This document shows positions 23,734 to 32,193 of a DNA stretch of 64,000 nucleotides, one piece after another. Origin of the DNA: Lunularia cruciata (Eukaryota > Streptophyta > Marchantiopsida > Lunulariales > Lunulariaceae); assembly GCA_948567375.1 (NCBI GenBank), contig OX419759.1, positions 59,187,493-59,251,492 of the forward strand. Direction: 5' to 3'. The translations under genes and the position numbers were made by a program. The notes beneath the pieces are model-generated. The model was not told the DNA's origin. It saw nothing but the letters and a program-made list of their open reading frames with translations, and did no database searches. Numbering within the stretch: the first letter of the stretch is position 1; each line of letters starts with the position of its first letter.

Positions 23734-25800
23734 ATGGAGTTCTTTGGAGATTCCAGAGGAGTTAGCCCTGCAGTACGCAGTGGGTTTACTCGGAGTGGTG
23801 CTCGGTATCAGCCTGTATCTCAGGTCCCAGTGAGGGAGGAGATTGACTCTGAGTTGGAGTTTGACACAGGAGCTGATTCAGTTGAGAGTGCACTTGGTGT
23901 GTCCGCACCGTTGTTGTGGGACATGGACGAGATTTATGGGGCCTCCAAAGGCCCTAGGCGTTACTCTGGTACAGTGGGTACCATTGAGTTGGATGACTTC
24001 ATCTAGGAGTTTGATAGTTGGTGTGATCTGCAGCAGATGCGGAACCCGACTTTGTTCACACCTTTCATGGCATGGAAGGGGTTGTTTCAGCACTTGGAGG
24101 GTCCACCGATGGACGACTACCATGAGTTCAGGAGAGCTCATTTGGAGGAGATTGAGTTATGGAGATAGTATTGGTCTCCTCACTATGTCTCCATCACTTC
24201 AGGCTCGGTGGCCAGGAGTAGATCGGCTGTACCTACGAGTTCTAGCTCGAGTAGTGTGGGTGGAGCTAGTGGAGGTGCACTAGCTGGAGATAGTGCTACT
24301 ACGAGTGGAGGTACCGCTGCAGGAGGTGGTGTGGTACCGGGGTTTAACCCCATGGTTGAGTTCTTCCTATGTTTAAGGCAGAACTACCAAGGAGTGCGGA
24401 CTGACAAGCTGAGGAGCTTGCAGGAGTTCCAACGGAAGGCTGGAGAGAGCCTACGCGAGGCATACACTCGCATGAGGCGGCTGATCAGTTTCACTCAGGG
24501 AGTTACTGAGGCCCAGGCAGTCCAGTTTTGGTATGGGATACTGGACAAGGAGTTGCGACGTAGAGTTCGTGATGCTACGTTGTTGCAGGCTACTTTGCCC
24601 ACTTTGGCAGTAGTCTTTGGTTTGGCTGAGCGTATTGAGCTCAACATGGTGGAGGAGAGAGTGGTGACATCTGGATTTGGTAGGGAGACCTCATCCACGG
24701 TTGTGACTTCTTCTAGAGTGCAGCAGAGTGCACCACGCCCAGTTGGTTTTCGAGGACAGGGTGGACAGCCCAGATCCTATGGAGCGAGTGGAGGGCCTAG
24801 TGGAATTAGACCCTTACCCTCATTTTCGGGTCAGCAGCAGCCAGTGAGTGGTGGTGTTGCTTGTTGGACTTGTGGTGGACCTCACCATAGGAGAGAGTGT
24901 ACGCAGGGCAGCGGACCTGATACCTCTGGTGCATCACAGCCAGCACAGAGGCAGTGTGAGCATTGCCACAGATTTGGTCACACTAGTGACCGGTGTTTTG
25001 ACCTACACCCGGAGTTACGGAGTGGTAGGGCTGCTATGGCAGGTAGTAGAGGAGCTCCAGTTCATGGAGGACGAGGTGGTAGAGGTGGTGGTAGAGGATC
25101 TACACCTAGTAGGGGTGCAGTACCTGCCCTTACTTCTGACACAGCTATGGCTACTCGGATTGAGCAGTTGGAGCAGAGATTGGCTATTGCTCAGAGGAGA
25201 TCAGATTCGGGTGTTGAGGCTTCCACCTCATATGCTGGTGATAGAGATGCTTTGGACTTCATGTGCGGAGCAGCACAGGTGGATGCATCTGCAGCAGTGA
25301 CTAGGAGTGTTGTACGTGCTCCAGAGCCTAGAGGAGCATCAGTGGAGTTGGACCCACAGAGAGGAGAGGTTGGGAGACAGGTCAGACTTCCCCAGTCTTT
25401 CACGCTATCTGAGGCATTGTAGACGACATCCATGGTTCCTAGACGTCCCAGTGCAGGTGTGGTAGGTGGTGATGGAGTACCTGATGGAGTACCTGCTAGT
25501 CAGCCACCTGCTACTACACAGACTGAGTCTAGCATGATGTTGGGGGCGGCTCAGCTGATTATGCGGCATCCTTTATTTTCAGCCAGTGACATGTTTACAT
25601 TGGGAGTTGACCCAGCCCCAGTGTTCCGGTTGGCTGCCACATTGTGTGAGAGTAGGGATGGTGCAGTTCCTACTACTAGAGCAGAGGTGGTTGGTAGTGG
25701 AGCTGACTTGGTTGAGGAGCATGGGATCCGTTCAGCGACCAGTGGTTTATGGCAGGCAGCAGCGGCTAGACTGGAAGAGTTGCCAGCTAGACCGGCCTTT
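23734..25800 (+). pseudogene. gag with zinc knuckles (element M)
   Basis: Frame starts at ATG 23734 (MEFFGDSRG). The capsid-like part includes WCDLQQMRNP, FMAWKGLFQHLEG and, after a Ser/Gly-rich linker, LRQNYQGVRTDKLRSLQEFQ and EAYTRMRRLI. Two zinc knuckles follow: CWTCGGPHHRREC (variant spacing) and CEHCHRFGHTSDRC (canonical CX2CX4HX4C), about 24859-25004. Then an RGG-type Arg/Gly stretch (about 25065-25100). Gag packages the RNA and forms the particle. Stops at 24004, 24166 and 25420 are all TAG in the same frame, replacing what look like glutamines. The frame continues into protease without a separate start. Confidence 0.85.
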
Positions 25801-26290
25801 GAGAGAGCGCGGTTTACACCTGGTGTTGTCCTACTGGATAACCAGAGGGGGATCTTTCGTTTGGTGGGACCTTCAGGGAAGGTCTATACACCACAGAGAG
25901 TCTTGTTAGACTCTGGTGCGCAGCCCCTTATGTTGGGGAAGGCTGCAGTTGTTGGTCTGGAGTTACGGAAGACCGATGTGGAGAGGTGTCCATTTCAGAT
26001 CTAGACATCTCTAGGTGGTGGTTCGACACAGTACATCACACGTGGGGAGCTTGTTGTCCAGGTTCAGCCTGGTCATCCGACTGATAGCTCAGTGGTGAGA
26101 GCTTAGGCTATTGCGACGATAGCTGAGTCATATGATGTGCTAGTTGGGGGAGCAGTGTTATACCCTATGGGTTTCAGTATTGACTATTGGGAGGAGACAG
26201 CCTCTTATAGACCTGGTTGGCAGTCTGGTGAGGGACGGGTATGTCGCCTACCAGTACGCTTTAGTAGTGGCAGTGTTGGCTCACTACAGT
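25801..26290 (+). pseudogene. aspartic protease (element M)
   Basis: Same frame as gag. Active-site motif LLDSGAQPLMLG (about 25907-25942) follows FRLVGPSGKVYTPQRV. The protease fold continues through GLELRKTDVERCPFQI and ITRGELVVQV to DVLVGGAVLYPMGFSIDYW. It would cleave the polyprotein inside the particle. Two TAG stops (26002-26004 and 26104-26106) interrupt it. Domain limits are approximate, since no separate start exists. Confidence 0.85.
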
Positions 26291-26599
26291 CCGGGACCAT
26301 GGCAGCATCAGTTTTGGCTTTCAGCGGTGCAGTCACTTGGCCTGGTGACTTCTTGGAGGGGAACGCCCATGCAGAGGATACTCCAGTACCAGAGGAGATC
26401 ACTCGACTTTGGAGTATGAGTGGGATTGTTCCATCCACCTTGGATGTTCCATTGTGGAGTTCAGAGGAGGCATTGCAGCAGCATGCGGATCAGTTGGTGC
26501 AGCAGGCTTGGAGTGGAGCCTTCGTACCATCAGGGGATGAGTGTGAGGATGAGCCTCCAGAGGCGATTGCTTTGACACCTCTGGATACCACACTCATTG

Positions 26600-27600
26600 C
26601 TTGGCAGTATCCAGTAGAGGGGATATGTCTATTAGAGTTGTTTGGTGGGATCAGCACCGGACTAGCTGCGGTGTTACAGGCGGGTATCCGAGTACAGAGG
26701 TACTTGTATGTAGAGAGAGATGAGACTGCTAGGCGAGTCTCTCTACATCATGTGGCACACTTGGCCTATCGATATCCGGAGTTATTACCGATGTCAGCAG
26801 TCAGAGGTTACCAAAAGGCCTTACCAGGAGACATTTCCTTACTGGGGGCGCATGACCTAGAGAGACATGGGCCTGTTCACTTGGTGATTTTTGGATGGCC
26901 ATGTCAGGGACATACACGTGCGGGCCGCGGTTTGGGTCTTCAGGATCCTCGTTCTGGTGTGTTTTGGGAGATGTTATGGATATTACGACATCTCCAGGTT
27001 CATCAGTCTGTTTCTCCAGCTTACCTTTTGGAGAACGTTCCATTGATGGGTGATTCTCGCACTAGAGTGGTGGCGAGTACACATCAGGTCCATTCATGGA
27101 TGGGACCTGTTGTATTGTTAGATGCAGCCAGAGTGGGATCACGGGCTCATCGTCTTCGTCTTTGGTGGACAAACCTTTTACCCAGAGAGGTTCTACAGCG
27201 TAGTTATGATGGGATTCAACGACTAGACCACATTCTTGTTGATGATATCTTGGATGCTGGACGTCAGTCTCAGACAGTGGTAGTGGCTGATAGGTCACCT
27301 ATGGCAGTGGTGAACCTAGTTGGACAGCCTAGAGCTGCATTTCCCACACTCATGAGTTTCCCAGGCTCTCATGCTTTTCGAGAGGGAGGACCTGGACTTG
27401 TTTGGGACTCATAGTTACAGCAGTTGGTGGAGCCCAATGCTGATGAGAGAGAGCGGGCGATGGGTTTTCGCACCGGTATTACCGCTGTTCTAGCAGTGTC
27501 AGAGGCATCCAGGCGTCAGGTGTTAGGTCAGGCTATGGACCTAATTTGTTTGACCTGGATTGTGAGCCTTGGTTTGGCAGAGCAGCGTAGGATGCGCTTG
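26600..27600 (+). pseudogene. C5-cytosine DNA methyltransferase domain in pol (element M)
   Basis: Transfers a methyl group from S-adenosylmethionine to cytosine C5. All core motifs are visible and in normal order: I (LELFGGISTG, 26630-26660), IV with catalytic Cys (GWPCQGHT, Cys codon 26902-26904), VI (LLENVPL, 27028-27048), VIII (GSRAHRLRLWW, about 27136-27170), then PTLMSFPGSHAF, EPNADERERAMGF and X (LGQAMDL, about 27520-27540). The FxGxxTG motif I and the SRAHR-type motif VIII are closer to the DNMT3/DRM class than to DNMT1/CMT, and the order is not circularly permuted as in DRM. One TAG (27412-27414) falls between motifs VIII and X. It lies between protease and RT in the same frame, so it was made as part of the polyprotein. 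Confidence 0.93.
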
Positions 27601-27906
27601 ATAGGCATCACCACTCGGACACTTGTGAGCCCTGTGCCGATCGAGACGATTCAGGCACATGCTGGGGGTGATGGACCAAGTGGACATGGTATTCTTGGGA
27701 CACATCCAGTAGCTACTAGGGAGAGTGGTCTACTTAGAGTCCATCCAGGTGAGGGTGGGCTACTTGGATTACACCCTTGGTCCACATGGGATGCAGCCAG
27801 AGGACGTATGGAGCTTGCAGCCAGAGTGGAGGGAGTTTTTCACACAGAGGTTGGGACCTCTAGTGGTCGGGAGCATGACACTATTGCTCCCAAGGGCCCA
27901 GTGTAG

Positions 27907-29400
27907 CAGCCAATCAGTACGTCTTCCACTCCTACTACAGTTACAGAGGATACTTGGGAGCCAGATCTTGGACCCAAGCTTACTGGAGAGGAAAGACGGA
28001 GGGTTTGGAGGTTCTTGAGGAGTCACACGAGTTGTTTTGCCTTTAGTATGAAGGATTTGGGTGCTCTGAAGGGACCTGGTATACGGATTGAGCTGACTAG
28101 CGACACACCTGTTTTCCGACGTCCTTATCGATATAGTGAGATGGAGAGGACATTGATTCAGAGCCGGAGTAGTGACCTTTTTGAGGCTGGTTTGGTGGAG
28201 ATTTCACATGGAGAGTATGCATCAGTGACAGTGATGCCAGCCAAGAAGGATATGCATGGCAACTATACAGATAGGCGGATGTGTGGAGATTACCGTCCTA
28301 TCAACCGACAGACCAGGGCTGATCGGTATGCCATGCCTACACCGGAGGAGATTTTTGATGCGATTGGGCATGCAAAGGTCTTCAGTACTTTGGATCTTCG
28401 AGCGGGATATCATCAGTTGCCGATCAGGGAGGAAGATAAGTCCAAGACATCATTTTGGGCTATTGATCCTCACGGCAAGGATGTGTTATATCAGTGGAGA
28501 TTCTTACCATTTGGGTTGAAGAATGCTCCTGCTGAGTTCCAGAGGGTCATGGATAGGATCCTAGCTGGACTGGATTTTGCTCGGTGCTATATTGATGACA
28601 TTTTGGTTTATAGCACTACTGTGGAGGAGCATGAGAGACAGTTGTTGGAGGCGTTTGAGAGGTTGAGATCTCATGGACTCAAATTACATCCTGGGAAGTG
28701 TAGGTTCTTCCATGAGCAGGTTGAGTATTTGGGTCACACTATCTACCCGGAGGACTTGGTGTTCAGCAGACCAAGGTGGAGGCTATTGCACGTATTCCTC
28801 GGCCTACGGATGTGAGCAGAGTGCGAGCATTCCTTGGGTTGGCAAACTTCTATCGCCGCTATGTTAGAGGATTTAGTGCCATTGCCAAGGCCTTGACGAA
28901 GCTGACCAAGCTTACACAGGAGTGGTGTTGGGGAGATGAGTAGGAGAGAGCTTTTGTAGAGCTCAAGGAGAGGTTGACATCTGCTCCTATTTTGAGGAGA
29001 CCGATCAGAGGACGACCATTTCAGGTTCACACTGATTGGAGTATGTTGGGGCTTGGAGCGGTGCTCACCCAGCATGATGATGAGGAGAAGGAGTTTGTGG
29101 TGGCCTATGCTAGTCGCTCCAACAATCCAGCGGAGGCGAAGTATTGTTCATATGAGGGAGAGTGCTTGGCAGCAGTTTGGGCTGTAGCACATTTCCGATG
29201 TTACCTATTTGGTAACCCCTTCACTCTCATCATTGATCATCAGCCGCTGAAGTGGTTGATGGAGTCCGACAAGCTTTCAGGGAAGCTTGCACGATGGGCT
29301 CTGATTTTATAGGAGTATGATTTCACGGTTGTTCACAGACCTGGAGTGGTGAACCGTGATGCAGATGGGTTGAGTAGAAACCCATGTCCCAGCCAGCAGG
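27907..29400 (+). pseudogene. reverse transcriptase and RNase H (element M)
   Basis: RT: GIRIELTSDTPVFRRPYR, CGDYRPINRQT, FSTLDLRAGYHQ, PFGLKNAPAEFQ and the catalytic box YIDDILVYS (about 28590-28616, both Asp present). A one-frame shift near 28750-28760 moves the frame; after it come VEAIARIPRPTDVSR, FLGLANFYRRYVRGFS, then RNase H with HTDWS, SYEGECLAAVWA and DHQPLKWLM, ending HRPGVVNRDADGLSR. TAG stops at 27904, 28941 and 29310; the last two replace a residue that is usually Gln in this family. Clearly Ty3/gypsy, not tyrosine-recombinase (DIRS) type. Confidence 0.92.
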
Positions 29401-30870
29401 ATCAGACCGGAGCACGTTGGCATGGTGAGACAGATGAGGAGATGGTGCCAGGTTGGCATGCATCAGCCTTTCTGTGTATATTTGCAGAGACATTGGTGGT
29501 ATCTCTCTCAGCGCATACAGGAGGAGTTATTGAGGTCACAGATCCAGAGAGTGAAGATATTGGTACAGTTCAGCGAGACATTCATGATGATGTCTTAGTG
29601 ATGGACTATCTTCGCACTGGTGTTGTGGGTGGCACAGTTGGGGCCAAGGAGAGAGACCGTGTTCTTCAGCGAGCCAGACGGTTCAGATTGGAGGGTAGAC
29701 ACCTTTTGCGTGTATGGGAGGATGGTAGAGCGCGAGTAGTACCACTTCCATCACAAAGACCACAGTTGGTCCGTCATGCTCATGAGGAGCTAGGACATTT
29801 TGGAGTAAAGCGTACATATAGCTTACTCCAGAGTCATTATTGGTGGCGCGGTATGCAGACCGAGGTACAGCAGTTTGTTGCCAGATGTGTGGTTTGTGAC
29901 CGAGTTAGAGCATCATTCAATGCTCCTACGCCATAGTTACACCCATTACCTATCATGGGATTGGGTTACCGTTGGAGTTTGGACTTCGCCGGACCTTTAC
30001 CGCTGACTGTGAGACATCATTGGTATGTTTTGGTGATGGTGGAGCACTTCTCCAAGTGGATTGAGTTGGTGGCACTTCCTGACAAGTCTAGTGAAGGGAC
30101 AGCTTACTCGTTCCTGGATCGAGTTCTTAGTCATTTTGGTGCACCAGCTGAGGTTTTGACTGATCAGGGTACAGAGTTCTTGGGAGAGTTTCAGGTCTTG
30201 TGTGACAAGGCTTTGATTGATCATCGTACTACATCCCGAGATCACCCTGAGGCAGATGGCTTAGCAGAGAGAGTGGTTCAGACGGTGAAGAGAGGATTGT
30301 GAAAGTATGGTTTGCAGAGAGGCCACTTGGGAGATTGGGATCTCCAGTTACCTTGGTTGGCCATGGGCTATCGGTTCAGCCGGCAAGCCTCCTTAGCATC
30401 CTTCTCTCCATACTTTCTACTCTATGGACGAGATCCAGATTTACCTACAACCATTCGTCGAGATGCTACTGTAGTTTTGGACTTGGATGACCCTGATGTA
30501 TGGATGAGCGCATGTTCTCAGCGGGCAGAGATCTTTCGGAGAGTGATGCCGATGGCCTTCGAGAACTTGGCAATTGCTCAGCATAGAGATACTTTACGCT
30601 ATGCTACCATTCGAGGAGGAGGTTATAGACCCTCGATCCATCGATTTCATCCAGGCAACTATGTATATCTACAGCAGATAGCACCGACGACACTTGATGT
30701 TTCTACAGGCCGCACTATCTTGAGAGTGCGCGAGGTTTTGCCATCTGGAGTCCTTGTGTTAGAAGGACGTGATGGTGTTGTTTGGAAGGATCATGTGCGC
30801 AATTGTGCGCCATGCCACCTCCCAAACATTGATGGTACTATGGACCCCAGCTTGGCACTTGTACGTGCAG
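29401..30870 (+). pseudogene. DDE integrase (element M)
   Basis: Zinc-binding domain HAHEELGHFGVKRTYSLL...CVVC (HHCC, about 29775-29905), then the catalytic core: Asp in SLDFAGP (about 29976-29990), Asp in LTDQGTEF (about 30157-30180), Glu in DGLAERVVQ (about 30256-30282). The D-D-E triad is intact. The C-terminal part has HPGNYVYLQQIAP and the TGRTILRVREVLPSGVLVLEG block. Stops: TAG at 29934-29936 between zinc and core domains, and TGA at 30300-30302 just after the core. It would insert the cDNA; the 4-bp TACA duplication fits. Confidence 0.92.
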
Positions 30871-31019
30871 GCTTGAGGTGTATGTTATGTGGCTCTTCTG
30901 GTGGAGCTGCTACTATGTTAGTGTGTGATAGCTGTTCGAGAGGATGGCATATGGCATGTATGACTCCTCCCCTCACGGTGGTTCCTCAGGGACAGTGGTT
31001 ATGTCCTAGATGTACTTGA
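30871..31019 (+). pseudogene. PHD finger at integrase C terminus (element M)
   Basis: C4HC3 pattern in the same frame as integrase: CMLC, CDSC, the His and Cys of GWHMAC, then GQWLCPRC just before the TGA end of the polyprotein (31017-31019). Spacing and the conserved GWH and QWLCPRC match PHD fingers, which commonly read histone H3 tails. The position equals that of the chromodomain in chromoviruses, so a targeting role is a natural inference. This domain itself has no stop or missing zinc ligand. Confidence 0.92.
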
Positions 31020-31177
31020 CCTATAGCTAGTTCATTCTTTATATGGTATAGATTGCAGACAGGCGACTAACGATGGGGCTCCATAGCACCCGGCCTCCTG
31101 ATCTTTGCCCATTAGAGGGTATACCATATACTTAGAGTAGATGGCTATCTGGAGTTAGAGGGACCTAACCGCCAGCT

Positions 31178-31186
31178 AGGGGGGCG
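31178..31186 (+). promoter_or_regulatory. polypurine tract (element M)
   Basis: aggggggcg followed by attGTGGCAC, i.e. directly before segment b1. In an ordinary LTR element the tract would precede the 3' LTR beginning with segment a; here it precedes b1. Confidence 0.7.
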
Positions 31187-31293
31187 ATTGTGGCACTTTA
31201 GAGTCTATGTATGACTTATGTGTGAGTTGTGCTTTTATAGTGTATGATGTTGACAGCGATGTATGTTGTGTAGCGATGTATATACGCACAACA
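31187..31293 (+). repeat. split direct repeat b1 (element M)
   Basis: 107 bp, attgtggcactttag to cgcacaaca. Same length as b2 with three differences (G/A, C/T, A/G, all transitions). Followed by two bases, ac, and then a2. Confidence 0.9.
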
Positions 31294-31295
31294 AC

Positions 31296-31561
31296 TGTCA
31301 CGCCATTTGTAGTTCCGCATCTAGATGCTCGGACACTGGAGTTCTAGTGATGGTAGTTAGAGTTATTCTAGCTGTTTCTCAGGGACTACTTTCCGACGGT
31401 TAGATTTCGTGTTCGGGGTACTGACTTCACGGTGGGGCCCACCGTCACTTTGCACCGTTTGCACCGTCAAGTGTGCCGTCAGCGGGACCGTTAGGGTTTC
31501 AGGGCTAGCTCGAGTCCAGGGGGTATAGTTTCGAAGTGAGCTCCAGAGAGCTCACTTCTCT
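31296..31561 (+). repeat. split direct repeat a2 (element M)
   Basis: 266-bp copy of a1, starting TGTCACGCC. It runs straight into b2 with no leader sequence between. Confidence 0.9.
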
Positions 31562-31668
31562 ATTGTGGCACTTTAGAGTCTATGTATGACTTATGTGTGA
31601 GTTGTGCTTTTATAGTGTATGATATTGACAGCGATGTATGTTGTGTAGTGATGTATATACGCACGACA
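31562..31668 (+). repeat. split direct repeat b2 (element M)
   Basis: 107-bp copy of b1, ending GCACGACA at the outer right boundary of the element, immediately before the TACA duplication. Confidence 0.9.
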
Positions 31669-32193
31669 TACACATGAGAGGATTTGGAGAGATTGTGTGA
31701 GGTGGATTGCAGATTTTGGGGATTATGGTGATTTTAGGTGACATTTCTAGTTTTAAATATGGACTTGAAATTTCTAAACATGATAACTTAGGTTATCCTT
31801 CTGTTAGCACACTTGAAACTATTGTGAGAGCTATTGTGCACACTGAGTTAGAATTTTTGAAAGTTGATACAATGCTTCCGCAACTACATGCTCACTAGAA
31901 AATTGTATGGTGTCTGCCATTTCTTCAGTTTTTAGTGGATTTTTTGAAACTTTCAAAGAAAATCAAATGCATTGGATTCAACCTTTTGGCACAAAAATTA
32001 GAGAGAGATTGTTCTTATGTAGAGAGTTATGAGGTTTGATAGTGAAGGAGGTGGTTTTCACACCAAATCTAAAATATATGTGGTGAATAGAAAGATGCCT
32101 GGGCCAAATGGTTGAATGAAAAGATCTAAAATTTTGTAGGGGAGGACGTCTTGGGATTGTTATCATATGAAAAAAATTTAAAGGGACCTTGAC
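31669..32193 (+). other. E1 leader between nested insertions
   Basis: Continuation of the E1 leader interrupted at 21872. It matches 63354-63890 of E4 and, reversed, about 61930-62475 of E3. No gene. Confidence 0.8.

Larger units (their letters stand above)
21873..31668 (+). mobile_element. element M: retrotransposon with DNA methyltransferase, PHD finger and split direct repeats
   Basis: 9,796 bp, flanked by TACA on both sides (21869-21872 and 31669-31672). The empty site, cttgtacacatgag, is preserved inside E3 (about 62468-62485, reverse strand), so both boundaries are exact. Outer ends are TGTC...GACA. Order: a1 (21873-22138), leader with tandem repeats, gag-protease-methyltransferase-RT-RNase H-integrase-PHD (23734-31019), polypurine tract, b1, a2, b2. 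GC- and CpG-rich compared with its surroundings. The two a copies differ at 4 of 266 positions and the two b copies at 3 of 107, so the insertion is fairly recent. The coding frame has eleven stops and one frameshift, so this copy is not autonomous now. Confidence 0.95.

Noticed and set aside
23734-31019. Alternative genetic code with TAG as glutamine
   Set aside because: Neighbouring elements decay with all three stops, a1/a2 non-coding copies show the same CAG-to-TAG change, and no TAA appears among presumed Gln sites. Deamination is simpler.
21873-31668. Ordinary LTR retrotransposon interpretation of element M
   Set aside because: a2+b2 would pass as a 373-bp 3' LTR, but a1 is not followed by b, an extra b1 lies after the polypurine tract, and both outer boundaries are fixed by the TACA duplication and the empty site. 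A later rearrangement remains possible but is less simple.
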